A stretch of DNA of 64,000 bases from Armatimonadota bacterium (lineage in GTDB: Bacteria > Armatimonadota > Fimbriimonadia > Fimbriimonadales > Fimbriimonadaceae). Location: assembly GCA_025360125.1 (NCBI GenBank), contig JANYCU010000021.1:1-64000 (forward strand). The letters run 5' to 3'. The notes beneath the pieces are model-generated. The model searched no databases and had not been told where the DNA came from. It was given only the letters and a program-made list of their open reading frames with translations. Positions 32,225 through 41,884 of the stretch are shown piece by piece; the stretch's first letter is position 1; each line of letters starts with the position of its first letter. The position numbers and the translations under genes are program-made.

Positions 32225-33437
32225 AATCACCCTTTCGAACGGAGTTCGAATCCTCGTCGAGCCAGTCCCTTACGTCAAAAGTGCTGCAATCGGCCTCTGG
32301 TGCAAAACCGGAAGCCGACACGAGCGAGATAACGAAGCCGGAATCACTCATCTCATCGAGCACATGCTCTTTAAGGGCACGCCAACCAGAACGGCCAAAC
32401 AAATCGCTGAGTCGATAGAAGGTCGAGGCGGAGTGCTTAATGCATTTACGGACAAGGAGTCCACCTGCTATTACTGTCGAGTTCTTTCGGATGACACCGC
32501 CAATGGAATCGATGTCCTCACCGACATGATGCTCCATTCAAATTTTGATCCCAAGGAGCTAGAGACCGAAGAAGGGGTGGTTTGTGAAGAAATCAAGCGG
32601 AGTGAAGACGAACCGTCTGATCACGTACACGAACTTCACTTAGGTTACCGCTGGGGCCAACATGAACTCGGAAAGCCAATCATCGGTACCGAAGAATCGG
32701 TTCAGTCCTTCCGCCGCGAACATATTATCGAATACATGGACCGCCAATATCGAGCCGAAAACGTCCTACTTTCGGTCGCCGGAAATGTCGATCCAGACCA
32801 AATCAAAGAGGAAGCGGAAAAAATCCTCGGCAAACTGAAGACTGGGGCAACCGAGTCGCAAGTTTCCCGACCTGCAGGCATCGCTTCGATCAATGAGATC
32901 AATAAAGACACCGAACAGGTTCACTTCTGCATCGGCACCGATGCAATTTCCGTTTACGACGAAGATTTGCTGGCGGTGATGAGCGTCTTTGATTCGGCCT
33001 TAGGCGGAAGCATGTCCAGCCGACTGTTTCAAGAAGTTCGCGAAAAGCGCGGCTTGGTGTACAGCATCGGCAGCTACACGCTTTCGTATGGGGCGGGCGG
33101 AGCCTATACGGTTTACGGCGGCACCAGCATGAAAAACTGGGAAGAAGTCAAATCCATTGTTCGCACCGAATTTGACAAAATTATGGCTGACGGTTTGGAT
33201 GAAGAAGAACTGGAGCGGACTAAGAAGAGCCTTGCAGGGCACCTCGTGCTTGCGCTGGAAGGGATGAGTAGCCGAATGATGCGCATGAGTCGATGCGAGT
33301 TGAATTACAAACGGGATATTTCGATCGAAGAAGCTTTAGTTCGGCTGAACAAAGTAACCAATGCGCAGATCAAAGAATTAGCAAATCGTATTTTAGATCC
33401 GGTGTTCGTAAGTACCACGGCAATCGGTCCGTTTTAA
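32208..33437 (+). CDS. M16 family zinc peptidase (processing-peptidase-like)
   Basis: A 409-residue protein from ATG 32208. The inverted zinc motif is HLIEHMLFKGT (His48, Glu51, His52), with the third ligand in the block EEGVVCEEIKRSEDEPSD. The C-terminal half has FQEVREKRGLVYSIGSY, the substrate-binding Arg/Tyr segment. There is no signal peptide, so it is cytosolic, like Bacillus MlpA/YmxG and mitochondrial processing peptidase beta. It overlaps the FAH-fold gene and is followed four bases later by a histidine kinase gene. Confidence 0.92.
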   Translation: MTNLNKITLSNGVRILVEPVPYVKSAAIGLWCKTGSRHERDNEAGITHLIEHMLFKGTPTRTAKQIAESIEGRGGVLNAFTDKESTCYYCRVLSDDTANGIDVLTDMMLHSNFDPKELETEEGVVCEEIKRSEDEPSDHVHELHLGYRWGQHELGKPIIGTEESVQSFRREHIIEYMDRQYRAENVLLSVAGNVDPDQIKEEAEKILGKLKTGATESQVSRPAGIASINEINKDTEQVHFCIGTDAISVYDEDLLAVMSVFDSALGGSMSSRLFQEVREKRGLVYSIGSYTLSYGAGGAYTVYGGTSMKNWEEVKSIVRTEFDKIMADGLDEEELERTKKSLAGHLVLALEGMSSRMMRMSRCELNYKRDISIEEALVRLNKVTNAQIKELANRILDPVFVSTTAIGPF

Positions 33438-33441
33438 CTCA

Positions 33442-35040
33442 ATGACAGAGTTTGAGGTCAATCAGCTTCTCGAAATTGTCGCCGGCGCAAGAGCCGAAGA
33501 CGAGATGCTGGATGAACTTGCCGAGCTCGCCCAGCGGTCTGCCAAGGCTGATTCGTGCGATATCTTATTTCGCGATGCTGGCGAAGGCCTCATTTTGAGG
33601 GCGAGCACGATTGTTCCTGAGCTCGTTAATCGGCTCAAACTCGGAAAAGGAATTGGGTTTACTGGGATGGCGTTAATCTCGGGTGAGGGCCAGTACCACC
33701 CAAATCGAGCATTTGCCCATACTAGCTACGCCAAATATCCTGGTCTTAACGAAATGGAATCGTGTAGCGTCGCCGCGATTCCGATTCGACATGTTGACGG
33801 CAATATCTTTGGCGTCATTGTTTTTCGCCGAAAGACGCCGTGGCGATTCCCAGTGAAGACTCAAGCAAAGCTGACATCCATCGGCCATATGGTTGCCCTT
33901 GGTTATAAATCTTATCGAGCTGGGTTTCAAGTTGGTGCTCAATCCAACCGCCTCGGTGCATTGAGCGAGGTATCTAGAACGATTTCGACCAGTCCTTACC
34001 TCGATGAAGTTCTTCAGCTCTTGGTGAACCTAACTGCTCAGCAGTTTAACTACCGGGTTTGTACCGTTAGGTTGCTCGACGAAGAACGTCAAGAGTTGAT
34101 CTTAAGGGCTACTCAGGCTACGGTAAAGGCTTATCAGCGCAAGCGTGGAATTAAACTGGGAGAGTCGATTGCGGGGCGAACGCTGGCAGAAAATCGGCCA
34201 GTTATAGTGCGTGATGTACAGGTCGATTCAGATTACATTGGCCACGATCTCGCGGTTGAGCAAGGTCTTCGCAGCATGATTTGTATTCCGTTAAAAATCC
34301 AAGATCGTCCGGTTGGAGTGATGTCGTGCTACACCGGAGAAGTCCGAGATTTTTCGTTGGATGAAATTTCGGCACTTGAAACCCTTTCCCAGCAAGCGGC
34401 ATTCGCCATCGAACATGCCAAGCTTCAGGTTCGGGACACCCTGATGCAAGAAGTTCACCATAGGGTGAAAAACAACCTACAACAAGTTGCGGCTTTATTA
34501 CGGCTGCAACTCAGAACCGCGAGTTATAAGACTCTCGAAGAAGCCCTAAACGACGTACTAACGCGAATTCTCGCAATTTCTGCAGTACACGATCTGCTTA
34601 GTCGAGAAGACCTTGACCATGTCGGGATTCGATCCATCGCCGAAGCTTTGGTGCACCACCATCAAAGTTCGCTTATGTTGCCCAATAAGACGGTTTCGTT
34701 TGTGGTTCGTGGTGAGGATCTCCGACTCAATATGAATCAGGCCACTCAGGTTGCGTTGCTCATGAACGAACTGATCTCAAACGCTGTCGAGCACGGATTT
34801 AGCCAGACCAATGAAGGCGAAATTCATGTGACCATTGAGACCGATGAAGATACCGTGAGCCTTTGGGTCTCTAACAATGGAGACCAGTTACCCGAAGAAT
34901 TTGATGCTACGAAGACGAGTAGTCTTGGACTTCAAATCGTCGATAACCTTACACGCTCGATGAACGGCAAATTCAAAATCACCGACGTTCTGGGCTGGAC
35001 CGTCAGCGAAGTGAAATTCCCTAAAATGTCGGGTGAATAG
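33442..35040 (+). CDS. GAF-GAF sensor histidine kinase (HisKA_2 type)
   Basis: A 532-residue soluble kinase. Two GAF domains span about 20-155 and 175-325. The HisKA_2 dimerisation helix has phospho-acceptor His339 in EVHHRVKNNLQQVAALLRLQ. The ATPase domain has the N box NELISNAVEHGF and the G box SLGLQIVDNL. The N-terminal GAF may sense a small ligand or redox state. It has no receiver or transcription domain. The two CheY-like proteins encoded 2-3 kb upstream are plausible partners. It lies four bases after the M16 gene. Confidence 0.92.
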   Translation: MTEFEVNQLLEIVAGARAEDEMLDELAELAQRSAKADSCDILFRDAGEGLILRASTIVPELVNRLKLGKGIGFTGMALISGEGQYHPNRAFAHTSYAKYPGLNEMESCSVAAIPIRHVDGNIFGVIVFRRKTPWRFPVKTQAKLTSIGHMVALGYKSYRAGFQVGAQSNRLGALSEVSRTISTSPYLDEVLQLLVNLTAQQFNYRVCTVRLLDEERQELILRATQATVKAYQRKRGIKLGESIAGRTLAENRPVIVRDVQVDSDYIGHDLAVEQGLRSMICIPLKIQDRPVGVMSCYTGEVRDFSLDEISALETLSQQAAFAIEHAKLQVRDTLMQEVHHRVKNNLQQVAALLRLQLRTASYKTLEEALNDVLTRILAISAVHDLLSREDLDHVGIRSIAEALVHHHQSSLMLPNKTVSFVVRGEDLRLNMNQATQVALLMNELISNAVEHGFSQTNEGEIHVTIETDEDTVSLWVSNNGDQLPEEFDATKTSSLGLQIVDNLTRSMNGKFKITDVLGWTVSEVKFPKMSGE

Positions 35041-35058
35041 GCTCCTTTTCAACTAACT

Positions 35059-35566
35059 CTAGTTGAATGTATATTTATAAAAACCAAAATTGCCAGGCAG
35101 GAAATCCGACGCCTTGGCTCCGCCTGGAGTAAGGTCACATGCAGTGACTCCTGTTGGCTTGGTGATACCCCAAGTTTCGCTAGTTTGGGTGTCCACGCAT
35201 ACCAGCCCGCCGATGGGACTCTGCCCAGTCATAACATGGATATCGACCAGCATTGCCACGATTAGGTGCCCCAGAATGTTCAGCGAAGTTCCGCCAGGTC
35301 ATTTTCCCTTGGCCGTCCATCGGCATCATTTGGGTCGCGCCGTTCATGCTGTTGTAGCGAACGATACTTTGACCAAATTGAAGCAGCTGCCAATCGTTGT
35401 TAATTAGGGGCGCAGGGCGACCACCACCCTGATCGGAAGATGTGCCAGTTGAGGTCGTGGTCCCTCCACCAACAGGAGGGCGCTGTCCGACAGAAAGGAT
35501 TGAAAGTGAGCCAATTGTCAAGATAGCGATGACAGATACTGCGATGAGTCCTTTGTCGGGCGCCAT
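35059..35566 (-). pseudogene. Signal-anchored protein gene split by a frameshift
   Basis: ATG 35566 starts MAPDKGLIAVSVIAILTIGS, a signal-anchor helix, followed by a Gly/Thr-rich linker and WQLLQFGQSIVRYNSMNGAT. The frame ends at 35180 after a tail (RAGMRGHPN) that looks out of frame. The +1 frame continues with pseudopilin-like sequence (MLVDIHVMTGQSPIGGLVCV … FLPGNFGFYKYTF) to a stop at 35059. Joining the frames near 35255-35262 would give ~165 residues. It may be a pseudogene, a sequencing error or a programmed shift. Confidence 0.55.
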
Positions 35567-35588
35567 GGCGTATTCTAAGATAACCAAT

Positions 35589-36344
35589 ATGTTGCTGCTC
35601 GCTTCCCTGTTCTTTGCACCTCAGACTCCACTGATCACGCGTGCTCATTCTCATAACGATTACATGCAAGCGAGACCCCTGGATGAAGCGCTGGACAATG
35701 GATTTAACAGCGTCGAAGTGGACGTCTTTCCCGTGGACGGCAAATTGCTGGTCGCGCATAACGCCAAGGATGTCAAGCCGGACAAAACCATTGAGTCGAT
35801 GTATTTGGACAAACTTTCGGCTCGTGCGAAAGCTAATCATGGGGCAATCTATCCGGGGTCGAAGACAACCTTTTGGGTGTTGGTCGATGTGAAGAAGAAT
35901 GGCGAAGAGGCATACCGAACTTTCAAGACAATTCTTGACCGATATCCTGAGCTGAAACCGTCGGGGAGAAAGAGCAAGGTCCGATTCGTGATCAGCGGGT
36001 ACCGAGCGTTTGACTTGATCGCGGCCGACAATGGCAAATGGGCGGGCATCGACGGCGAACTCAAGGATATGGGAAAGAAATATTCGGTCGAACAAATGCC
36101 GTGGATAAGTGGAGATTGGAGCGAGCTATTTCCCAATAAGGGGGAAGCCACGTTTCCGACCGCCCAAATGGAAAAACTTGAGTCTATGGTGAAAGCGATT
36201 CATGCTGAGTATCGGCTGGTTCGGTTCTGGGGAGCCTCCGACCTCGAATCAACCTGGAGTCTCCATTGGAACGCAGGCGTCGATCTCCTCAACACCGATC
36301 ATATCGCCGCGCTAAGAAAATGGGAGCTTGCTCAGAGGCCGTAA
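35589..36344 (+). CDS. PLC-like / glycerophosphodiester phosphodiesterase-like secreted protein
   Basis: A 251-residue protein from ATG 35589, with signal sequence MLLLASLFFAPQTPLITRA. The TIM-barrel phosphodiesterase signature is present: AHSHNDYMQARPLDEALDNG, VEVDVFPVDGKLLVAHN and the closing LLNTDHIAAL. The HNDY…E-x-D…H pattern gives the usual two-His, Glu/Asp calcium-type site. The substrate may be a phosphodiester lipid or headgroup. It is divergent from the signal-anchor gene, with only ~20 bases between starts. The bases 36345-36561 after it hold no gene. Confidence 0.8.
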   Translation: MLLLASLFFAPQTPLITRAHSHNDYMQARPLDEALDNGFNSVEVDVFPVDGKLLVAHNAKDVKPDKTIESMYLDKLSARAKANHGAIYPGSKTTFWVLVDVKKNGEEAYRTFKTILDRYPELKPSGRKSKVRFVISGYRAFDLIAADNGKWAGIDGELKDMGKKYSVEQMPWISGDWSELFPNKGEATFPTAQMEKLESMVKAIHAEYRLVRFWGASDLESTWSLHWNAGVDLLNTDHIAALRKWELAQRP

Positions 36345-36561
36345 GGCACCGAAATAATGGCCTATGAGATCGAGCGTCTTGGATAGACGGTAAGTCTTAA
36401 ATTTTGTCGCAATAATTTTGACCCTGACGCGTCGAAAGCCCTGCTGGAAGCCGAGTAGGTCTGCTCATGAGACCGAATTCGAATCCTGTCATAATATGCA
36501 AACTACGAAACGTCGGCTCCGCTGTGTCTTTGGAGCGGAATATAAAATATCGTGAAGGATT

Positions 36562-37383
36562 GTGTCAGCTATTAAAATTCCTCAAGGCACCTTTTTCGGC
36601 AGTACGACTCGGCGTATGGATGTCGCAGGGCTCCATCTGACCGAGACTGTCTATCCGCCGCTCCTGAAGATTGCTCCTCACTCTCATGAGCTCGCTAACT
36701 TTTGCCTTGTTCTTCGTGGGGCATACGACGAGACATCCGGGAAAGATGAGCGATACTGTGAAAAGTCGGCACTGATTTTGCACCCACAAGGAGAAGTCCA
36801 TTGGGATCAACATTCCGATGTCGAAGTGAAAATATTTTGTGTGGAGTTTGGAAAAGACCGTGCCGAGTTAGTACGATCATATACACCAATTCTAGACACC
36901 CCTCACCACTTCTCGTCCGGGCCAGTATCCGTCATTGCTTCAAGGATTTACAACGAATTTCGACGCAACGACTCCCTGTCACCCCTAGCAATCGAAGGAT
37001 TGATCCTTGATGTTTGCGTTGCTGCCTCTCGTGGAATGCGAAATATCGACGGCAGCACATCATCCCGATGGCTCGCACAAGTCGAAGGACTCCTGCATGC
37101 TCGCTTCAGGGAGAGTTTTTCCCATTCTGAAAGCGCCGCAGAAGTTTCGGTTCATCCAGTTCATCTGGCCAGGATGTTTCGACAAAAGTACAATTGCACC
37201 GTCGGTGATTACGTGAGGGATCTTCGGGTCAATGAGGCGTGCAGTCTGTTGGCTCGGTCTAGAAAATCAATAGGCGAGATAGCCGGAGATGTCGGATTTT
37301 CGGACCAAAGCCATTTCTCTCGGACCTTTCGGGACCGCATGGGCAGCACTCCGGGTGACTATAGACGAACTTGTTTTTCCTGA
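36562..37383 (+). CDS. AraC family transcriptional regulator
   Basis: A 273-residue protein. The N-terminal cupin-like sensor has LKIAPHSHELANFCLVLRG, YCEKSALILHPQGEVH. The C-terminal pair of helix-turn-helices (about 175-270) has LARMFRQKYNCTVGDYVRDL and IGEIAGDVGFSDQSHFSRTF, then GSTPGDYRR. The start is GTG, with AAGGA close upstream. A weak hairpin (GCTCC/GGAGC) lies just before the start region. The next gene on the same strand encodes the retropepsin/PDZ protein, a possible target. Confidence 0.92.
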   Translation: MSAIKIPQGTFFGSTTRRMDVAGLHLTETVYPPLLKIAPHSHELANFCLVLRGAYDETSGKDERYCEKSALILHPQGEVHWDQHSDVEVKIFCVEFGKDRAELVRSYTPILDTPHHFSSGPVSVIASRIYNEFRRNDSLSPLAIEGLILDVCVAASRGMRNIDGSTSSRWLAQVEGLLHARFRESFSHSESAAEVSVHPVHLARMFRQKYNCTVGDYVRDLRVNEACSLLARSRKSIGEIAGDVGFSDQSHFSRTFRDRMGSTPGDYRRTCFS

Positions 37384-37454
37384 AATGTTTACTGCATCCC
37401 TAAACGCTAATTGTGTACAAGTTGCCACGAAAGGCGTTCGTTTACAATTATCTT

Positions 37455-39338
37455 ATGCCATTTAACATAACATTCAGAGAAGTGATTCGATCCACTATCT
37501 TGAGCATTGGCTCGATTGGAATAGCTCTTTGGTGGGCGCCATACTTTGACAAACGACCTCAATCACCGGATGTTGAAACCGTCCTAACCCTTTCGAAAGC
37601 TGCTTCCGGTGGAGACTCATGGAATCAGATTCATTCGCTCCATACAACGAGAATGTCGCAACGTGGAGGCGTTAAACGTCAAATAGACGAGTGGAATGAC
37701 GTGCACACGGGTCGATATGTCGTCAGTGTCCAATCTTTCTTTACTGAGGCTCGCGGATATGACGGAATATCATCTTGGCTCCAACCACGACTCGGCCAGA
37801 GCTATCGGCTTGGAGATGACGATTCGCGCCTGAGCTCGGTCGATAATGCTTACCAAGTGGCAAGGGCTTACTGGTTTCAGGATCGACTACGATCTACTCG
37901 ACAAATTTTGGGAATTCGCGTTGAAGGTGCACGTAGCTTCGACGTCGTTCAGATCACTCCTGAAGGCGGGAGACCATTTGAAATCTGGTTCGATACTTCA
38001 ACGCACCTTATTGACCGTTTTGTCGAGCAAGAGGCCGAGCAAATCTCCGAAATCAGATTTTCCGATTATCGACCTATTCGCGGAGTCATGCTGCCTTATC
38101 GCATTCAAGTAGGGCGCGCCGGCAGTGATGACCACGAAATTGAAACTGTGACGTCCATCGAGGCCAATGCTCCAATTTCAGATACGGCGTTCTCCCTTCC
38201 AAAGCCTGAGGCTCCTGACTTTCTTATGGACCACGGCAAGACTTCGACAACAATACCTTTCAAGTTGGAAAATAATGTCATTCTTATCCCCGTCCGACTA
38301 AATGGCCAAGGTCCGTTCTGGGCGGATTTCGCCACCGGTGGTAGTCTAATTATTCAACCTAAGGTCGCTTCAAGGCTACATTTAACATCCGGTACGACTG
38401 AGAAATCGTATGGTGGCGGTGAGTCCTTCGTTGTTTCGGGAGTGTCGATGGTAGATCGGATTCAAATCGGAGATGCCAGTTTTGGCAAAATACCCGCCGA
38501 CGTATTTTCCATCTTCGACGATGCCCCCGAAATGCTTCTCGTAGGACAAGAAATCCTGCTACGTTTCGCGGTCCGATTAGACTTCGATCATAAACTGATG
38601 ACACTAACTCCCCTGAGTAACTTCAAGTATTCAGGTCATGGCAATATTGTGCCGTTCCATTTCCAGGATAATCAACCGGAAGTACTTGGCGAGGTCGACG
38701 GAGTTGCTGGAGTATTCACTGTCGATACTGGCGACAACGGATCCTTACTTCTCATCGCACCATTTGCCAAAAAATACAACTTCTACAACCGCCTAAATGC
38801 GCACATTTCTTACGGCGGCAAGGCTGTTGGCGGAGGCACCTACGGAGTGATGGGCAGAGCAGGTCGCGTCTCTTTTTCTGGGTCGGATGGTCGGCCTAAG
38901 GTCGAAGTGAAGGGACCGATTACGAGGCTTTCAATGCAGCAAGGTGGCTTCGATGCCAATCGATACGTCTCGGGCAACATCGGTGTTGGCATTATCAAGC
39001 AATTTAACGTCACATTCGACTACGCTCGACAACGCATCATTTTTGAAAAGAATCGACAGTATGGGGTACCTGACGTTTATAATCGTAGCGGATTAAAGCT
39101 CCATGCCCATGGAACTAGATGGACTGTCGAGGAGGTTGAGCTAGGAGGTCCAGCGGACACACTCGGGTTCGTCGTTGGGGATGAAATTATCACGATCGAC
39201 GGCAAGGACGCATCTGCGATCAATCGGGACGCCCTTAATCATATGTTCAGTCAAAAGCCTGGTACCGTCGTCACGATCGTGCTTTTGGTCGGCAAGTCCA
39301 ACCGAATTTGCAGACTTATTCTAAAAGAAATTCTTTGA
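37455..39338 (+). CDS. Retropepsin-like aspartic protease with PDZ domain, one site degenerate
   Basis: About 627 residues from ATG 37455 (GTG 37413 is in frame). One N-terminal membrane segment (STILSIGSIGIALWWAP) is followed by an outer-membrane-lipoprotein-like strand region (about 55-240) and two retropepsin-type repeats. A C-terminal PDZ domain follows (LKLHAHGTRWTVEEVELGGP, then LGFVVGDEIITIDGKD). The first repeat reads FWADFATGGSLII where DTG is expected. The second keeps VDTGDNGSLLLI. A dimer-like active site would thus lack one Asp. Confidence 0.8.
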   Translation: MPFNITFREVIRSTILSIGSIGIALWWAPYFDKRPQSPDVETVLTLSKAASGGDSWNQIHSLHTTRMSQRGGVKRQIDEWNDVHTGRYVVSVQSFFTEARGYDGISSWLQPRLGQSYRLGDDDSRLSSVDNAYQVARAYWFQDRLRSTRQILGIRVEGARSFDVVQITPEGGRPFEIWFDTSTHLIDRFVEQEAEQISEIRFSDYRPIRGVMLPYRIQVGRAGSDDHEIETVTSIEANAPISDTAFSLPKPEAPDFLMDHGKTSTTIPFKLENNVILIPVRLNGQGPFWADFATGGSLIIQPKVASRLHLTSGTTEKSYGGGESFVVSGVSMVDRIQIGDASFGKIPADVFSIFDDAPEMLLVGQEILLRFAVRLDFDHKLMTLTPLSNFKYSGHGNIVPFHFQDNQPEVLGEVDGVAGVFTVDTGDNGSLLLIAPFAKKYNFYNRLNAHISYGGKAVGGGTYGVMGRAGRVSFSGSDGRPKVEVKGPITRLSMQQGGFDANRYVSGNIGVGIIKQFNVTFDYARQRIIFEKNRQYGVPDVYNRSGLKLHAHGTRWTVEEVELGGPADTLGFVVGDEIITIDGKDASAINRDALNHMFSQKPGTVVTIVLLVGKSNRICRLILKEIL

Positions 39339-39448
39339 TTGTTTATCCTTTTTCGCTGCCTGCCGCCTATTGATGGGCATATCGAAAAACTTGACAAGAA
39401 GTATTCGCAAGCTCGTAACCTATTGCCCGGCCAGGCCCAAAATGCGAA

Positions 39449-40066
39449 CTAAAACCTGGATGGCATTAACTCGCCTATGAACGCCTCAACGCTCACGAAT
39501 CGATATGTCTTTAAACCAGCCTCCAATGCGCCATCGACATTCTCGGCACGGTCGTCGATGAAGAGCGTTTCTGCTGGCGAGATGCCCAGCGCTTCGCACG
39601 CCATCAGAAATATCTGCGGGTTTGGTTTGCGGAGGCCAAATTGCGAGGAGCAATAGATATGCTCGCCAAATATCGTGCGAAGCTCGGGAAATAATGTGTC
39701 GATTTCCTCGTGCAACAGGGGACCATTGTTGGTCAGAACCCCCATGCGATATTGCTCGCTCCATCGAGAAGCAACCGCCAGAACCTCAGGATAAGGCGTC
39801 ATGCCGCAGCGGCGATATTCGCACCACTCTTGTCGGGAGATCGGATACTCGATCCGATTTCCAAACTCGGTCAGGTACTCGCCGGGAGTAAATTCGCCTG
39901 CATCGGTCCGGTCTTCAAATCCCGAACCCCAAATTGCATCGGCGACGTCAGCATGTGCCATGCCAGACAAAGCGTGGAGATAGGCTATGCGTTTGTCGTC
40001 GTCAAGGTGACATAGGACATCGTCCATGTCGAACAGAATTCCTTTGATTTTAGACAGATCTAGCAT
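39449..40066 (-). CDS. HAD-superfamily hydrolase (subfamily IA)
   Basis: A 205-residue protein with LFDMDDVLCHLDDD (motif I, with Asp-x-Asp-Asp in place of DxDGT), VLTNNGPLLHEE (motif II), LRKPNPQIF (motif III) and LFIDDRAENVDGA (motif IV). The helical cap is type 1, and relatives include haloacid dehalogenase-like and YihX/GS1-type phosphatases. The substrate is not evident. It lies ~75 bases downstream of mqnD on the same strand. Confidence 0.88.
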   Translation of the reverse strand: MLDLSKIKGILFDMDDVLCHLDDDKRIAYLHALSGMAHADVADAIWGSGFEDRTDAGEFTPGEYLTEFGNRIEYPISRQEWCEYRRCGMTPYPEVLAVASRWSEQYRMGVLTNNGPLLHEEIDTLFPELRTIFGEHIYCSSQFGLRKPNPQIFLMACEALGISPAETLFIDDRAENVDGALEAGLKTYRFVSVEAFIGELMPSRF

Positions 40067-40139
40067 GAATCAGAATTTTGCAGCGAGATAAATCTCGCAG
40101 GACAAAGCGCCAATAAATTGCCGCATTCCACACAAGAGA

Positions 40140-40997
40140 TTAATCCACGACTTCGACTTCGACCGGGGGAACCATGCCGATCCGAGCACCTTCAGAAAGC
40201 AATAGCTTAATCGCCTCAATGCCCTCATCTCCCATGTCCCTCGTTCGTTCGTTCACGTACATGCCAACAAATTTATCGCTCGTCTCAAAGTCCATTCCTC
40301 GCGCAAACTGAAGAGCATAATCCAATGCATAACCTCGGTCGCCAAGGCCTGCGTCGATCGACGCTCTCATGCATCGGCTGACTTCGATAACTGCTTCAGG
40401 TCCGAGGTCTTTGCGAACCACGTTAACGCCGAGCGGCAGCGGTAAACCAGTCTTTTTCTTCCACCAAACGCCCATATCGGCGACCAAGAACAGGCCATCG
40501 CGACCGTACGTTAACTGGCCTTCGTGTATGATCAAACCGACCTTATACTTCCCTTCTTGTATTGACGGAATGATCTCGTCGAAAGGAACGACTTCGAACT
40601 GAAGGATCGCGTCTTTCCCGATTTGATCTTCAAAAAAGAGGTTGAGCTGCAGGTACGCCGAAGTCAATTTTCCGGGAATGGCAATGACATGGTTTGGAAG
40701 GTCTGCAACCGAAATCGGTTCACTGGCGACAACCATTGGGCCGTAGCTCTCACCAAATGATCCGCCATGTCGCAAGAGTGCATATTTGTCGGCAACGTAA
40801 GCAAACGCATGCACCGAAATCGCGGTGGATTCTAACCGTCCTTCCATCGCCCACTCGTTCAAAGTTTGAATGTCTTTGAGGATGTGCTCGAACTTGTATT
40901 GGCTCTGAACCGCGCCTGAGGCAAGACCCCAAAACATAAAGGCGTCGTCGGAATCGGGGGAATGGCCAATTCGAATCGTGTCGATTGCGGTACTCAC
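40140..40997 (-). CDS. mqnD: 1,4-dihydroxy-6-naphthoate synthase
   Basis: A 285-residue periplasmic-binding-protein-fold enzyme of the futalosine menaquinone pathway. It converts cyclic dehypoxanthinyl futalosine to 1,4-dihydroxy-6-naphthoate. Family blocks are IRIGHSPDSDDAFMFWGL, STAISVHAFAYVADKYALLR, GSFGESYGPMVVA, GLIIHEGQLTYG and GLPLPLGVNVVRKDLG, including the catalytic His in the IHEGQ loop. No other mqn gene is in the window. Confidence 0.93.
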   Translation of the reverse strand: MSTAIDTIRIGHSPDSDDAFMFWGLASGAVQSQYKFEHILKDIQTLNEWAMEGRLESTAISVHAFAYVADKYALLRHGGSFGESYGPMVVASEPISVADLPNHVIAIPGKLTSAYLQLNLFFEDQIGKDAILQFEVVPFDEIIPSIQEGKYKVGLIIHEGQLTYGRDGLFLVADMGVWWKKKTGLPLPLGVNVVRKDLGPEAVIEVSRCMRASIDAGLGDRGYALDYALQFARGMDFETSDKFVGMYVNERTRDMGDEGIEAIKLLLSEGARIGMVPPVEVEVVD

Positions 40998-41122
40998 GCT
41001 AATAGTTTACGCTCTCAGATGCCTCTCCGTCGGCACCGAGGAAAAGAAAGTTTCAGTGTGGAGTGAAAGATGAGGACAATTGTTTCGTGCAAGCCGTTGG
41101 TCATCCGACGTAAAATAGCTTC

Positions 41123-41884
41123 GTGCCCCCGAAGAAGCCAACCCTGAGTCCGAGCCGAATGACCACCTATTTGGCTTGTCCAATGAAATATCTTTGGACG
41201 TATGTGGACGCCCGGGGCAAGTGGTATCTGAAGGCCAAAAGCTACTACTCTTTTGGTTCAACTCTGCACAAAGTCCTTGAGCGGTTTCACGATTCTGGTG
41301 ATGCTGGAGTGACGACAGTTGGCGATGCTCTCAAGGTCTATGAGGAGAGTTGGCTTGAGGCTGGGTATTCCAGCCCCGAAGAGATGCAAGAGGCGTTTGG
41401 AGAAGGCCGAGAAATTGTCATCAACACGATTGAAGAAGAATTAAAGCGAGAACCCGGCGTCCGCACCGTTGCAGTCGAGAAATTCCTCCGCTCCGATCTT
41501 GGCCCGTTCGTCCTCATTGGCCGAGTTGACCGCCTTGACCAACATCCCGATGGCACGCTCGAAATTGTCGACTACAAGTCTGGTCGGTCCAGTGTTAGTG
41601 AAGACGATGTCAGAAGCGATCTGGCGATGGCGTGCTATCAGCTTCTCATTCGGCGAAATTTCCCGGGAGTTCCTGTGATCGCGACTATTCACGCTCTGCG
41701 AGCGAAAATGAAGGCCTCGGCTTCCCTATCCGATGAGGAGGTTAAAGTCTTTGAGGCAGATATTCGGCTACTCGGAGAGCAAATTCTGGCGACCACGATT
41801 GACGATCATTCCCCGTCAAAGAAAGAGCTGTGTGAAGATTGCGACTTCCTCACCCTTTGTAAAAAGGATCCCCGGTATGCCTAA
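41123..41884 (+). CDS. RecB-like PD-(D/E)XK nuclease with Fe-S cysteines
   Basis: A 253-residue protein starting at GTG 41123. SRMTTYLACPMKYLWTYV holds the first cysteine. SFGSTLHKVLERFHDSG holds the RecB His. The nuclease core is FVLIGRVDRLD … LEIVDYKSG (Asp, Glu-x-Asp-x-Lys), followed by the QLL motif (LAMACYQLLIRRNF). The C-terminal CEDCDFLTLC supplies three cysteines, so with Cys19 it can bind a 4Fe-4S cluster as in AddB and Cas4. No cas genes or repeats are nearby, so a DNA-repair role is favoured. Confidence 0.9.
   Translation: MPPKKPTLSPSRMTTYLACPMKYLWTYVDARGKWYLKAKSYYSFGSTLHKVLERFHDSGDAGVTTVGDALKVYEESWLEAGYSSPEEMQEAFGEGREIVINTIEEELKREPGVRTVAVEKFLRSDLGPFVLIGRVDRLDQHPDGTLEIVDYKSGRSSVSEDDVRSDLAMACYQLLIRRNFPGVPVIATIHALRAKMKASASLSDEEVKVFEADIRLLGEQILATTIDDHSPSKKELCEDCDFLTLCKKDPRYA

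Noticed and set aside
36362-36510. tRNA-like stretch (a segment resembling a D-arm and a TTCGAAT-type loop near 36480)
   Set aside because: The acceptor, anticodon and T stems do not pair, and the distances do not fit a tRNA. At most a decayed remnant.
41123-41884. Cas4 of a CRISPR system
   Set aside because: The motifs fit Cas4 but also the AddB/RecB-like family. No cas genes or repeats are in the window.
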